Assembly (NCBI RefSeq): GCF_900109945.1
Contig: NZ_FOBX01000015.1
Location: forward strand, 1 to 64,000
Origin: Bradyrhizobium sp. OK095
GTDB taxonomy: Bacteria; Pseudomonadota; Alphaproteobacteria; Rhizobiales; Xanthobacteraceae
DNA length: 64,000 nucleotides
Direction of reading: 5' to 3'
Shown: positions 15,100-25,800 of the stretch, piece after piece
How positions within the stretch are numbered: the stretch's first letter is position 1
Layout: each line of letters begins with the position of its first letter
Translations under genes and position numbers: made by a program
Notes under the pieces: generated by a model
The model's input: only the letters and a program-made list of their open reading frames with translations
Told to the model about the DNA's origin: nothing
Databases searched by the model: none

Positions 15100-16893
15100 A
15101 TGCTGGATAAAGAACTGCGTTCGATGATCGGTGACGTGAAGGGCGGGCGGATGGATCGCCGTGCCTTCATCCAGCGCCTGGCTGCCGTCGGTCTCACCGC
15201 ACCCCTCGCCAACCAGATCCTCGCGCTTGGCGGCGTCGCCATGGCGGAAGGTGTCCAGACCTACAAGCCGACCAAGCGTGGCGGCGGCGGTGCGCTGAAG
15301 CTGCTGTGGTGGCAGGGCCCGACTCTGCTCAATCCGCATTTCGCCACCGGCACCAAGGACCAGGACGGATCGCGCCTGTTCTATGAACCGCTCGCCTGCT
15401 GGGATCCGGACGGCAACATGAAGCTGGTTCTGGCGGCCGAAACCCCCTCGGTCCAGAACGGCCTGCTCGCCGCCGACGGCACATCGGTGACGTGGAAACT
15501 GAAGCCCGGCGTGAAATGGCACGACGGCAAGCCGTTCTCGGCCGATGACGTCGTGTTCACCTGGCAATACGCCAAGGACCCGGCCACCGCGGCCGTCACG
15601 ATCGCGACCTATCGCGACCTCAAGGTCGATAAGATCGACGATCTCACCGTCAAGATCACCTTCCCGCAGCCGACCCCGTTTTGGGCCGATGCGTTCGTCG
15701 GCGCCGGCGCCGGCCAGATCCTGCCGAAGCATCTGTTCGCCGATTACATCGGCGCGAAATCCCGCGACGCACCGGCCAACCTCGCGCCCGTCGGCACCGG
15801 CCCCTACAAGTTCCTCGAGTTCAAGCCGGGCGATCTCATCCGCGGCGTGATCAACCCCGACTATCACATGGCGAACCGTCCGCATTTCGATTCGATCGAG
15901 ATGAAGGGCGGCGGCGACGCTGTCTCGGCGGCGCGCGCGGTGATCCAGACCGGCGAATATGATTTCGGATGGAACATCCAGGTCGAGGACGACGTGCTGC
16001 TGCGCCTCGAGAAGGGCGGCAAGGGCAGGACCGTCTACGCCACCGGCGGCGACACCGAGTTCATCGCGCTCAACTTCACCGATCCCAACGTCGAGGTCGA
16101 TGGCGAGAAGTCCTCGATCAAGACCAAGCATCCGCTGTTTTCCGATCCAGCCGTGCGCAAGGCCCTGTCGCTGCTGGTCGATCGCGAGTCCGTCAAGAAG
16201 GCGATCTACGGCCGCGCCGGCCGCACCAGCGCGAACTTCCTCAATGGTCCCGAGAAGTTCGTATCCAAGAACACCACCTGGGAGTTCTCGATCGAGAAGG
16301 CCTCGAAGATGCTCGATGACGCCGGCTGGAAGCCCGGTGCAGACGGCATTCGCGAGAAGGACGGCAAGAAGCTGAAGATCGTCTATCAGACCTCGATCAA
16401 CGGTCCGCGCCAGAAGACTCAGGCCATCGTCAAGCAGGCCTGCCAGAAGGCCGGCATCGACGTCGAGCTGAAGTCGGTGGTCGCCTCCGTGTTCTTCTCG
16501 TCCGACGTCGCCAACCCCGACACCTACCCCAAGTTCTACGCCGACATCGAGATGTTCCAGATCCCGCTGAGCCAGCCGGATCCGTCGCAGCATATGCGCC
16601 GCTATCTCTCGACCCTGGTGGCGAGCAAGGAGAACAAGTGGCAGGGCACCAACTTCCCACGCTGGGTCAACAAGGACTATGACGCCGCGATCAATGCGGC
16701 GGATAGGGAGATGGATCCGATCAAGCGCGCGGCGCTCTACGTCAAGGCTAACGACCTGATGTGGGAGGACACGGTGTTTATCACCGTGATGCATCGCCTC
16801 AAGGTCGAGGCCGCCGCCAACACGCTGCGTCCGGTGATCTCGGGCTGGGCCAACGAAACCGACAATCTGTTCGACTGGTACCGCGAGGAATGA
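15100..16893 (+). CDS. Peptide/nickel-type ABC transporter substrate-binding protein
   Basis: The 597-residue precursor of the SBP_bac_5 family has an N-terminal Tat-like signal (MDRRAFIQRLAAVGLTAPLA). The mature protein has the family pattern: KLLWWQGPTLLNPHFATGTKDQ, then WKLKPGVKWHDGKPFSADDVVFTW, which is highly diagnostic, and GTGPYKFLEFKPGDLIRGVINPDY. It is the periplasmic receptor of the following permeases and ATPases. GGGGGAC precedes the ATG. Upstream, 14839-15099 holds no gene and presumably contains the promoter. A peptide, or an amidated product handled by the M20 enzyme, is the likely ligand. Confidence 0.93.
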   Translation: MLDKELRSMIGDVKGGRMDRRAFIQRLAAVGLTAPLANQILALGGVAMAEGVQTYKPTKRGGGGALKLLWWQGPTLLNPHFATGTKDQDGSRLFYEPLACWDPDGNMKLVLAAETPSVQNGLLAADGTSVTWKLKPGVKWHDGKPFSADDVVFTWQYAKDPATAAVTIATYRDLKVDKIDDLTVKITFPQPTPFWADAFVGAGAGQILPKHLFADYIGAKSRDAPANLAPVGTGPYKFLEFKPGDLIRGVINPDYHMANRPHFDSIEMKGGGDAVSAARAVIQTGEYDFGWNIQVEDDVLLRLEKGGKGRTVYATGGDTEFIALNFTDPNVEVDGEKSSIKTKHPLFSDPAVRKALSLLVDRESVKKAIYGRAGRTSANFLNGPEKFVSKNTTWEFSIEKASKMLDDAGWKPGADGIREKDGKKLKIVYQTSINGPRQKTQAIVKQACQKAGIDVELKSVVASVFFSSDVANPDTYPKFYADIEMFQIPLSQPDPSQHMRRYLSTLVASKENKWQGTNFPRWVNKDYDAAINAADREMDPIKRAALYVKANDLMWEDTVFITVMHRLKVEAAANTLRPVISGWANETDNLFDWYREE

Positions 16894-16923
16894 TCCCCCA
16901 ATTCTAGCCGGGGTCCTTCCCTC

Positions 16924-17883
16924 ATGAGTCAATATATCCTGCGTCGTCTGATGATCGCGATCCCGAGCTTGCTCGGGATCTCGGCCGTCCTGTTTTTCGT
17001 GCTGGCGCTCGCCCCTGGCGATCCGTTCTCGGAACTGGCGACCAATCCGAACGTCCCGCCCGAAGTGCAGGCCGCCCTTCGCGCCAAGTTCGGCCTCGAC
17101 GATCCGATCTATCTCCGTTACGTGCACTGGCTCAACGCCATGGTGCACGGTGACTGGGGTTTCTCCTTCGTCAGCCGGATGAACGTCGACACGCTGATCC
17201 TTCAGCGCCTGCCGGCCACGCTCTATGTGATCGGCTCGGCGCAGATCCTGGCGCTGCTGATCGCGATACCCGTCGGCGTCTATGCCGCGACGAAGCCCTA
17301 TTCGCTGTTCGACCAGGTCGCGAACACGCTTGCCTTCGTCGGTTTCTCGCTGCCGACCTTCTTCACCGGAATCCTGTTCATCCTGATCTTCTCGGTCACG
17401 CTGGACTGGCTGCCCTTCGTCTACACCACCGACATCAAGGGCACCGGCATCCGCTGGGTGCTCGAGATGATCCGGCAGGCAATCATGCCGGTGGCGGTGC
17501 TCGGCCTGTTCCAGGCGGCGTCGATGACCCGTTTCGTGCGCTCGGCGATGCTGGACGTGATCCGGCTCGACTACGTCACGACGGCGCGTGCCAAGGGCCT
17601 CGGCCAGGCCACGGTGATCGTCAAGCACGTGATGCGCAACGCCATGATCCCGGTGGTGACGCTGATCGCGCTGCAGATGCCCGCCGTGTTCGGCGGCGCC
17701 ATCGTCACCGAGCAGATCTTCCGTATCCCCGGCATCGGCTCGCTGCTGATCACCTCCATCCTGTCCAACGACACGCCGGTGGTGATGGCCGTCACCTTCG
17801 TCTTTGCGTGCCTCGTGGTCCTGTTCAATCTCATCGCGGACGTCCTGTATGGCTGGCTTGACCCTCGCATCTCCCTCCGCTGA
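16924..17883 (+). CDS. Peptide ABC transporter permease 1 (DppB type)
   Basis: The 319-residue inner-membrane permease has the DppB/OppB N-terminus (YILRRLMIAIPSLLGISAVLFFVLALAPGDPF) and six hydrophobic segments. The EAA-type loop is present: DYVTTARAKGLGQATVIVKHVMRNAMIPVVT. It lies 30 bases after the binding-protein gene and overlaps the second permease by 35 bases, indicating one operon with translational coupling. Confidence 0.93.
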   Translation: MSQYILRRLMIAIPSLLGISAVLFFVLALAPGDPFSELATNPNVPPEVQAALRAKFGLDDPIYLRYVHWLNAMVHGDWGFSFVSRMNVDTLILQRLPATLYVIGSAQILALLIAIPVGVYAATKPYSLFDQVANTLAFVGFSLPTFFTGILFILIFSVTLDWLPFVYTTDIKGTGIRWVLEMIRQAIMPVAVLGLFQAASMTRFVRSAMLDVIRLDYVTTARAKGLGQATVIVKHVMRNAMIPVVTLIALQMPAVFGGAIVTEQIFRIPGIGSLLITSILSNDTPVVMAVTFVFACLVVLFNLIADVLYGWLDPRISLR

Positions 17884-18766
17884 GCGGCGCACCTACTCGC
17901 CCTGGCGCGAGACGTGGCGGCGCTATAGCCGTCACAAGCTTGCCGTGGTCAGTGCGTTCCTGCTCCTCATTCTGATCCTGGCGGTGGTGGTCGGCCCCTT
18001 CATCTGGCGGGTCAAGATCGACGACATCGATATCGTGGCGGGCCTGCAGGGGCCGTCGCTCGCCCATCCCTTCGGCACCGACGATCTCGGCCAGGATATT
18101 CTGGCGCGCATGATCTATGGCGGGCGCATCTCGCTCGCGGTCGGGCTCGCCGCGATGCTGGTCTCGGTGTTCGTCGGGACGCTGATCGGCTCGCTTGCCG
18201 GGATGTCGCGGGGTGCGCTCGGCCACGGCCTGATGTGGCTCACCGATTTGTTCCTGTCGCTACCGCAACTGCCGTTGCTACTGCTGCTGATCTATCTGTT
18301 CCGCGATGGGCTGAAGCAGGCGTTTGGTCCGGAAGGCGGCATCTTCGTCCTGATCGTGCTCGTCATCGGCGGCTTGCGCTGGATGCCGGTGGCACGCCTT
18401 GTCCGCGCGCAGTTCCTGTCGATCCGCGAAAAAGAGTTCGTCGAAGCTGCCCGTGCGCTGGGTGCAAGCCCGGTGCGGCAGGTGGTGAAGCACATCCTGC
18501 CCAACGCGCTCGGACCGGTGATCATCGCCGGCACCATCGACGTCGCCGCCGCCATCATCGCGGAATCGACGCTGTCGTTCCTGGGCCTGGGCTTTCCGCC
18601 GGACACTCCGACCTGGGGGCGGCTGCTGTACGACGCCAAGGATTTTCTCGATATCGGCCCGCACTGGGCGCTGTTTCCGGGCGGCGCGATCTTCATCGCT
18701 GTGGTCGCCATCAACTTCATCGGCGACGGCTTGCGTGACGCGCTTGATGCGCGACGGGTGATCTGA
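17849..18766 (+). CDS. Peptide ABC transporter permease 2 (DppC type)
   Basis: The 305-residue permease of the DppC/OppC family opens with the characteristic basic cytoplasmic start and first helix (ETWRRYSRHKLAVVSAFLLLILILAVVVGPF). It contains HPFGTDDLGQDILARMIYGGRISL, a diagnostic motif, and the EAA loop KEFVEAARALGASPVRQVVKHILPN. The ATG at 17849 lies inside the end of the first permease gene. An ATG further upstream at 17804 is in frame but is unlikely because it adds nonconserved sequence. Confidence 0.92.
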   Translation: MAGLTLASPSAERRTYSPWRETWRRYSRHKLAVVSAFLLLILILAVVVGPFIWRVKIDDIDIVAGLQGPSLAHPFGTDDLGQDILARMIYGGRISLAVGLAAMLVSVFVGTLIGSLAGMSRGALGHGLMWLTDLFLSLPQLPLLLLLIYLFRDGLKQAFGPEGGIFVLIVLVIGGLRWMPVARLVRAQFLSIREKEFVEAARALGASPVRQVVKHILPNALGPVIIAGTIDVAAAIIAESTLSFLGLGFPPDTPTWGRLLYDAKDFLDIGPHWALFPGGAIFIAVVAINFIGDGLRDALDARRVI

Positions 18767-19761
18767 TGGCGCCGCTCCTCGAAATCAAAGGGCTGAAAAC
18801 CCATTTCTCCACCGACGACGGCATTTTGCAGGCCGTCGACGGCGTCGATATCTCCATCAACCGCGGCGAGACGCTCTGCGTCGTCGGTGAATCCGGCTGC
18901 GGCAAGACTGTCACGGCGATGTCGATCCTGAAGCTGATCGCGATGCCGCCGGGCCGCATCGCGGCAGGACAGATCATCTTCGAAGGCCGCGATCTCGTGC
19001 CGTTGACGAGCAATCAGCTCGACGAGATCCGCGCCAAGGAGATCGGCTTCATCTTCCAGGAGCCGATGACCTCGCTCAATCCGGTGCTCACCATCGGCGA
19101 GCAGATCGCCGAAAGCCTGCGCCGCCATGAGAACGTCACCAGGAAGCAGGCGCTCGAGCGCACCATCGACATGCTCAAGCTGGTGCAGATCCCGAACGCC
19201 GAAGGCCGCGTCCACAACTATCCGCACCAGTTCTCCGGCGGCATGCGCCAACGCGTGATGATCGCGATGGCGCTCGCCTGCAAGCCGAAGCTGATCATCG
19301 CCGACGAGCCCACCACGGCACTCGATGTCACCATCCAGGCGCAGATCCTCGACCTCTTGCAGGACATGAAGGAACGCTTCGGCATGGCGGTGATGTTGAT
19401 CACCCATGCCATGGGCGTCGTCGCCGAGACCGCGCAGCACGTCGTCGTGATGTATGCCGGCAAGGTAGTGGAGGAGGCTGATGTCGACGCGCTCTTCGCC
19501 GATCCGGGCCATCCCTATACGCAGGGTCTGATCCGTTCGATTCCCCGCATCGATCTCGCTGCCGAGCACAAGGTGCGACTGGAGTCGATCCCCGGCTCGG
19601 TACCGATCCTGATCAATCCGCCGGTCGGCTGCCGTTTTGCTCCACGTTGCCGTCATGCCATGAGCGTCTGCACGGACAAGGAGCCGCTGTTGCGCGAAAT
19701 CGCGCCCGGCCATCGCATGGCCTGTCACCTGGGAGATACGATTCTGGGAGCCGCGTCATGA
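18766..19761 (+). CDS. Peptide ABC transporter ATPase 1 (DppD type)
   Basis: The 331-residue ATPase has Walker A GESGCGKT, signature FSGGMRQR, Walker B KLIIADEPTTALD and the His-loop LITHAMGVVAE. Its C-terminal oligopeptide-transport region (CRFAPRCRHAMSVC) has the four cysteines typical of DppD/OppD, which can hold an iron-sulfur or other metal centre. The start overlaps the preceding stop by one base. The His switch region reads LITHAMG rather than the usual LITHDLG, a substitution worth noting because the Asp is common in the family. Confidence 0.93.
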   Translation: MAPLLEIKGLKTHFSTDDGILQAVDGVDISINRGETLCVVGESGCGKTVTAMSILKLIAMPPGRIAAGQIIFEGRDLVPLTSNQLDEIRAKEIGFIFQEPMTSLNPVLTIGEQIAESLRRHENVTRKQALERTIDMLKLVQIPNAEGRVHNYPHQFSGGMRQRVMIAMALACKPKLIIADEPTTALDVTIQAQILDLLQDMKERFGMAVMLITHAMGVVAETAQHVVVMYAGKVVEEADVDALFADPGHPYTQGLIRSIPRIDLAAEHKVRLESIPGSVPILINPPVGCRFAPRCRHAMSVCTDKEPLLREIAPGHRMACHLGDTILGAAS

Positions 19762-20726
19762 GCGAACCCTTGCTCCGCGTTAGCGGCCTGAAGAAACATT
19801 TCCCCGTACTCGGCGGCCTGCTGTCGCGCCAGGTCGGCAGCGTCTATGCGGTCGACGGCGTGTCGTTCTCGGTCAACCGCGGCGAGACGCTCGGTCTCGT
19901 CGGTGAATCCGGCTGCGGCAAGTCGACGACGGGCCGCTGCGTGCTGCGCCTGATCGAGCCGACCGACGGCGAGGTCACTTTCGACGGCCAGGACGTGCGC
20001 AAGCTCGGCGGCAATGATTTGCGCGCGATGCGGCGGAACATGCAGCTGGTGTTCCAGGACCCGTTCGCCTCGCTCAATCCGCGCATGACGGTCGGCACCA
20101 TCCTCGGTGAGGCCCTTATTATTCATAAGCTTGGTTCATCCGCCAAGGAGCGTGAGGAGCGCGTCGCCAGCCTGCTCGTGAAGGTCGGGCTCAAGGCCGA
20201 GCACATGCGCCGCTACCCGCACGAATTCTCCGGCGGCCAGCGCCAGCGCATCGTGATCGCGCGGGCGCTCGCGGTCGAACCCAAATTGATCGTCTGCGAC
20301 GAGCCGGTGTCCGCACTCGACGTGTCGATCCAGGCCCAGGTCATCAACCTGCTCGAAGACCTCCAGGCCGAGCTCAATCTCACTTATCTCTTCGTCGCGC
20401 ACGACCTCTCGGTGGTCGAGCATATCTCCGACCGTGTCGCGGTGATGTATCTCGGCCGCATCGTCGAGCTGGCGAAAGCCAGCGACCTCTACCGCAACCC
20501 GCAGCATCCCTACACCAGGGCGCTGTTGTCAGCGGTGCCGGTGCCTGATCCAAAACTCAAGCGCGAGCGTATACGCCTCAAGGGCGACGTGCCGAGCCCG
20601 ATGAAGCCGCCGTCGGGCTGCCATTTCCACACCCGCTGCCCGATCGCCCAGCCGCGATGTTCGGAGAGCGCGCCGGAACTGAAGGAAGGCGCCGGCGGGC
20701 ACTTCGTGGCGTGTCATCTCGCCTGA
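19758..20726 (+). CDS. Peptide ABC transporter ATPase 2 (DppF type)
   Basis: The 322-residue second ATPase has Walker A GESGCGKST, signature FSGGQRQRI, Walker B KLIVCDEPVSALD, H-loop LFVAHDLSVVEH and the C-terminal CHFHTRCPIAQPRC cysteines of DppF/OppF. It overlaps the first ATPase by four bases (ATGA), so the five-gene set from 15100 to here is a complete importer operon. It converges on the HAD hydrolase gene 24 bases on. Confidence 0.93.
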   Translation: MSEPLLRVSGLKKHFPVLGGLLSRQVGSVYAVDGVSFSVNRGETLGLVGESGCGKSTTGRCVLRLIEPTDGEVTFDGQDVRKLGGNDLRAMRRNMQLVFQDPFASLNPRMTVGTILGEALIIHKLGSSAKEREERVASLLVKVGLKAEHMRRYPHEFSGGQRQRIVIARALAVEPKLIVCDEPVSALDVSIQAQVINLLEDLQAELNLTYLFVAHDLSVVEHISDRVAVMYLGRIVELAKASDLYRNPQHPYTRALLSAVPVPDPKLKRERIRLKGDVPSPMKPPSGCHFHTRCPIAQPRCSESAPELKEGAGGHFVACHLA

Positions 20727-20750
20727 GGCCGCGCAAAGCGGAATGCGTGT

Positions 20751-21374
20751 TCATTTGTCGTGAAGCAGCCCGTGCTCCGAAAGGGCCTGCTTGAAAGCTT
20801 CCACTGAATTGTGGTGATGCGCGAACAGGCCCGCCTCGCGCGCGCCGGCAACATTGGCCGCGAGATCGTCGACGAACAGGACGCGCTCAGGCATCACGCC
20901 GAGCTCCGACAGGCAGAGGCGATAGCAGCGCGGATCCGGCTTCGCCGTCTTGAACTGGGCCGAGGTGTAGATCCGGGAGCCGAACAGCGGACGCAATTCC
21001 GGCAGCAGCGTGTCGATATGGTCGGCGACCAGCGTCGTGTTGTTGGTCAGGACGGCAATGTCGACGGTCTTGCGCAGACGGTCGACAATCTCCAGCATCG
21101 CGTGATCGACCCGCATCGAGCGGCGCCGCGCTTCCACCCATTCGTCGAGTGACAGCGGATAGCCGATGCGTTCGCCAAAGCTTCGCAAATAGTCCGCGGC
21201 ATCGAGAGTGCCGGAGTCGCCGAGCAGCTCGAAGCCGCTGTCCCAGATCGCCTTGTGGACGGATTCGCTGCTGGTCCCCGCAAGCTCCGCGAGACAGGCC
21301 ACCCGCTTCGCCCGGTCGTAGTCGCAGAGCACGTTGTCCATGTCGAAGAGGACGAGCTTGATTCCATCAGTCAC
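20751..21374 (-). CDS. HAD family hydrolase (phosphatase)
   Basis: The 207-residue enzyme has the HAD motifs: LVLFDMDNVLCDYD (motif I, nucleophile and acid Asp), VLTNNTTLV (motif II), KTAKPDPRCYRLC (Lys of motif III) and VLFVDDLAANV (motif IV). The cap region resembles the HAD-IA phosphoglycolate/haloacid-dehalogenase type. It begins at a GTG that overlaps the stop of an upstream short frame (GTGA), suggesting translational coupling. Substrate unknown. Confidence 0.87.
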   Translation of the reverse strand: MTDGIKLVLFDMDNVLCDYDRAKRVACLAELAGTSSESVHKAIWDSGFELLGDSGTLDAADYLRSFGERIGYPLSLDEWVEARRRSMRVDHAMLEIVDRLRKTVDIAVLTNNTTLVADHIDTLLPELRPLFGSRIYTSAQFKTAKPDPRCYRLCLSELGVMPERVLFVDDLAANVAGAREAGLFAHHHNSVEAFKQALSEHGLLHDK

Positions 21375-21469
21375 AGCGGCACTCGCGGATTGGCCGAGCC
21401 TTTGGCCGTGATCGAAGTCATATCCTGCTCGAGCGCCGGCGCCAAATCCGAGATCGACGCCGGATCGCT
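21371..21469 (-). pseudogene. Possible 3' remnant of a gene, coupled to the HAD gene
   Basis: An open frame read on the minus strand ends DLAPALEQDMTSITAKGS..VPL, with its TGA sharing bases with the GTG of the HAD hydrolase. The residues look protein-like, but I see no start with a ribosome site, and the frame runs into the C-terminal part of the AraC gene in another frame. It may be the tail of a deleted gene or a chance frame. Confidence 0.25.
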
Positions 21470-21498
21470 GTGATGCTCGTGCCGAGAGTGGTCCGTCC

Positions 21499-22530
21499 CT
21501 ACGGCTGCGATGTGCGGCGGCGGGCCAGTTGGTGCAACACCGTGTCGATGGCCGGGACCGCCCCGGTTTCGCGGAGCCAGGTATCGGCCAGCTCCCTGAG
21601 CTCGCCCGGTGTCAGCCCGAATTTGCGGCGGAAGGCGCGGATGAAGGTGGAGTCGCTGCTGAACCGCATGCCGACGGCGAGGTCGATCAGCCGCGTGTCC
21701 TGCGCTGCCGGGGACAACAGCTGCCGAAAGGCAAGATTGAGCCGCTGCTCTCTCACGTAATGCGCCAGCCCGTCATCCGCCTCGAACAGCCGGTAGAGGG
21801 TCGCGCGCGAGATCTGGAAATGGCGGCATAGCTCATCCGTGGTGAGCGCGTCGGTCTCGAGATTGTTGGCGATGTGGCGTTTGATCATCGTGAGATAGAG
21901 ATGCCGCTCGGCGCGTTCGACACCTGCCGTAATGTCGGCCGTGCCGCCGGCGACCGCGGCAACGAGGTCGGCGATCGCTTCGATCGTGGCCTCGGTGCTG
22001 CCCATCTCGGGCTCGGTTGGCAGCGCGAGCGCCGCGTAATGGCTGGCGAGCAGGCGCGCGTGAGGGTGGTCCGACGGCAACAAGGTTGCTGTTGCCGAAT
22101 CCGGATGCGCGAGCCGCGGCGCCAGCATTGACCGTTGCACAATGATCGCCATCAAGCGGGTACGCCCGCCGCCCCCGCGAAGCACCGTCCAGTTCGGTTG
22201 CGCCATGTCGATCAGGCAGATGTCGCCGGGCCCCACCGTCACCTCGCGCCGACCGGAGCTGAACCGCATCTCGCCTTCGATGCAGAGGGCGATCTGAAAG
22301 TGATCCATCGCGCCCCGGGCGATGTGCGCCGGCGTCCGGTCATATTGCTGGTCGCTCGCGCGCGTATCGACCAGCAACGCATTGCCGGTCATTATCGTCA
22401 CGGTGGTGACATGGAAGTCGTCCTCCGCGGTGAGCGGAATGACATCGCAGATGTCGGCCGTCATAGCGCGCAACAGCCTTAGCGCATGCACCCCGCGCCC
22501 AGGCATGTCCGCCGGGATATTTTCGTTCAC
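21499..22530 (-). CDS. AraC family transcriptional regulator
   Basis: The 343-residue regulator has an N-terminal cupin-like sensor domain (MRFSSGRREVTVGPGDICLIDMAQP) and a C-terminal AraC double HTH: LTTDELCRHFQISRATLYRLFE, then LIDLAVGMRFSSDSTFIRAFRRKFGLTPGELR. It is divergent from the autotransporter gene with a 307-base gap, so it may control that gene, itself, or both. No convincing direct or inverted repeats were found in the gap. Confidence 0.9.
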   Translation of the reverse strand: MNENIPADMPGRGVHALRLLRAMTADICDVIPLTAEDDFHVTTVTIMTGNALLVDTRASDQQYDRTPAHIARGAMDHFQIALCIEGEMRFSSGRREVTVGPGDICLIDMAQPNWTVLRGGGGRTRLMAIIVQRSMLAPRLAHPDSATATLLPSDHPHARLLASHYAALALPTEPEMGSTEATIEAIADLVAAVAGGTADITAGVERAERHLYLTMIKRHIANNLETDALTTDELCRHFQISRATLYRLFEADDGLAHYVREQRLNLAFRQLLSPAAQDTRLIDLAVGMRFSSDSTFIRAFRRKFGLTPGELRELADTWLRETGAVPAIDTVLHQLARRRTSQP

Positions 22531-22837
22531 GGCCGTCTCGTCTGCATCACTCTACGACGGGGCCGCACCGCCCGGGATATTCGAAGACCGGCAGCACACC
22601 AACATCGCTTCGGCATGTAGCCATTGGGAAATCAGTGCGCAAGCGACATGGGCAACGCCGCCGGTCGGATTTGCGTGCCCCGCGCAGAATTCGCGCTGAT
22701 GTGCCGTACATGCATCAGTGAGTGTCCAAATCCATGACTGAGACACCAGGCACATTGTGCGCGCGGGCGGTCTGCTAACGATCTGTTTGTTGTCGCGTGT
22801 TCGTTCGCGGCAAGATTCTTCGTCCGAGGCTCTCTTC
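22531..22837. other. Divergent promoter region between AraC regulator and autotransporter
   Basis: No gene or RNA is recognised in these 307 bases. The bases ATCAGTG occur twice (22631 and 22714), 83 bases apart, which is too far for a typical AraC site. It presumably holds the two divergent promoters. Confidence 0.35.
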
Positions 22838-25800
22838 ATGACGACCAGATTGCGCCCGCCGTCCTGCCTGTCGATTGGGCGGACGGGCTCCCGGCTTGCG
22901 GCCCGCCGGCGGAGCCTGCGTCGCTCGCAATCGCGCGAGCCCGGTGGCGGGCTCATCGGGAAAGCGCGGGCCTGCCGGATTCTCGCCGTAGCGATCTTGC
23001 CGTATCTCGGCTCGACGTCGGCCGGCTTGGCTCAAATCGACAATTACGGGATTTGGACCGGGATCAACACCTCGCCCGGGCAGGCGATCGAATTCGACAC
23101 CCTGACGAATGCTACGATCGGATCGATCGTTGCAATGGGCGGATTGCCTCAGAACGCCGTGTTCTCGCCTGATGGCCGTTTCGCCTACGTCGTCGCAGCC
23201 GCTGGCGAGGTCGACGTCATCGATGTTATCAGCCGAAATGTCGTTGCAATCATTCCGGTTACCGGTTCCTCCTTTGGACTGGCTCTCAGCCCGGATGGCG
23301 CGAGCCTCTACGTGACATCCCACGCAGGCAATTCAGTCACCGTCGTCTCGACTGCAACCAATCAGGTGGTCGGCTCACCCATTACGGTGGGGGCGGGTCC
23401 CTACGGGGTTGCTGTCTCGCCGGATGGAGCCCGGATCTATGTCGCAAACGAATCCGGGGGCAATATCTCGATCGTCGATACGGCGTCGAAAGCCATTATC
23501 GGCACCGTCACCGTAGGGTCGTCGCCTTCGGGAATCACAGTGTCGCCCGACGGCGGCAAGATTTACGTGGCCAGTCAAAGTGGGAGTTTCGTCTCCGTGA
23601 TCGATGCGGGGTCGCAGTCGGTGGTTGCAACAATCCCGGTCACGGCAGCGCCCCTGAGCGTTGCGGTCAGCCCGGATGGCTCACGGCTGTATGTGACGAC
23701 CCAAACCAATCAGCTCGTGGTGATCAACACGGCGACGGATACCGTGATCGCGGGGGTGACGTTGCCCGGCTCCAGCGCCGGCGTGACCGTGACGCCCGAC
23801 GGAAGCCGCGTCTATGTTACGAGCGGAGCTGCGGTCTACGTGCTCGATACGACAACAAACACGATCGTGGGCACGGTCTCCGTTCCCATCGCTGACATCG
23901 GCAATGTCGGTACTGCTTTCCTCGGGCCGAACGTCATCGTCGCGCCGGGTGGGGCGCTCTCGGTTGCCAGTGACGCGGCGCTGACCACACTGGGCTTCGG
24001 GCAATACATCAATTTCAACGGTGGCACGCTGCGCTTCACGGGCGCGTTCAGCAGCGCGCGGACGGTCTCGTTGCTGGCCGGCGGCGGCACCATCGACACC
24101 AATGGTTTCAACGCGACCCTGTCGGGCCAGATCATCAACACGGGATCGCTGACCAAGGCGGGCATCGGCACGCTGACGCTGACCGGCGCCAACACCTACA
24201 CCGGCGGGACGTTCGTCAACGCCGGCACGCTTGCGCTCAGCGGCATCGGCACATTGGGCGACGTCACGGGATCGACGACGGTCAACAGCGGCGGCGCGCT
24301 CGATCTCGGTGGCACGACGCAAACCCAGAGCGCCGTAAGTCTCAACGGCGGCACGCTCCAGAACGGCGGTCTCAACGCACCCATCACCTCGACCGGCGGC
24401 ATCCTCAACGGCATCGGCGGCACCGCGAGCCTGACGACGACGGCCGGCCTCACCGTGCTGCTCGGCACCAACGGCTATACCGGCGCGACCACGGTGAACG
24501 GCGGGGTGCTCGACGTCGAAGGGACGATCACCGGCACCTCGGCGGTGACGGTGAATGCCGGCGGCGTGCTGATGGGATCTGGTACCATCGACCCGCTGGC
24601 GGTGACGATTGCCGCCGGCGGCACCTTCGCGCCGGGCAACGGCACGCCGGGCAGCTCGATGGGCATTATCGGAAATCTCGTGCTGCAATCGGGCGCGATG
24701 TACCTGGTGCAGATCAATCCGGCGACGGCGTCTTATGCGAACGTGAGCGGTAGCGCGACACTCGGTGGCGCCACGGTGAATGCGGTGTTCGCCACCGGCA
24801 GCTACATCGAGAAGAAGTACACCATCCTCACCACGGCCGGCGGCGTCTCCGGCAGCTTTGCATCGACGGTCGCCAGCACCAATTTGCCGGCGAACTTCAC
24901 GACCGCTCTCAGCCAGGATACCGACAACGCCTATCTCAATCTCTCGCTCGCCTTCGTTTCCCCGCCGAACTCGGGCCTGAACGGCAACCAGCAGGCCGTG
25001 GCGAACACGCTGGTCAACTCCTTCAACACAAATGGCGGCATCCCGCTCGTCTATGGTGGAATGACCGCGGCGGGCCTGACCCAGGCTTCCGGTGAGCTCG
25101 GCACCTCCTCGCAGCAGACCACCTTCAATGCGATGGGCCAGTTCATGGGCCTTCTCACCGATCCCTTCGCGGCGCGAAATGGCGGTCCGGGTTCGTCCGG
25201 AGGCGCGCAAGGGTTCGCGGCGGAGGATGGCGAGCCGACCGCCTACGCCGCGCGCAGGCGCACCGACGCGTTCGCGATGGTCACCAAGGCGCCGCCGCAG
25301 AGTTTCGAGCAGCGCTGGAGCGTGTGGGCGACGGCCTTCGGCGGCGCGCAAGCAACAGTCGGCGGTGCGGTGACGGGGTCGAACGATACGACGAGCCGCA
25401 TCGCCGGCACCGCAGTCGGCGTGGACTATCTGCTCTCGCCAAACACGCTCGCGGGCTTCGCGCTCGCCGGCGGCGGCACCAGCTTCAACGTCGCGAACGG
25501 CCTCGGCTCCGGCCGCTCCGACCTGTTCCAGGCCGGCGCCTATCTGCGCCACAACAACGGTCCGGCCTATGTCTCGGCAGCGCTGTCCTATGGCTGGCAG
25601 GACATCACCACCGATCGCACGGTGACGGTCGCAGGCGCCGATCGCTTGCGCGCCGAGTTCAACGCGAATGCCTGGTCGGGTCGCCTCGAGGGCGGCTACC
25701 GCTACGTCGCGCCCTGGATCGGCGGGATCGGCATCACGCCCTATGGCGCGGTGCAGTTCGTCACCTTCGATCTGCCGGCCTATGCCGAGCAGGTCGTCGC

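Noticed and set aside
13939..17892. Open frame of 1317 codons on the minus strand
   Set aside because: It lies opposite the M20, binding-protein and permease genes. Its composition (His, Arg, Asp, Gln-rich) is that of an antisense frame in high-GC DNA, and no domain is recognisable.
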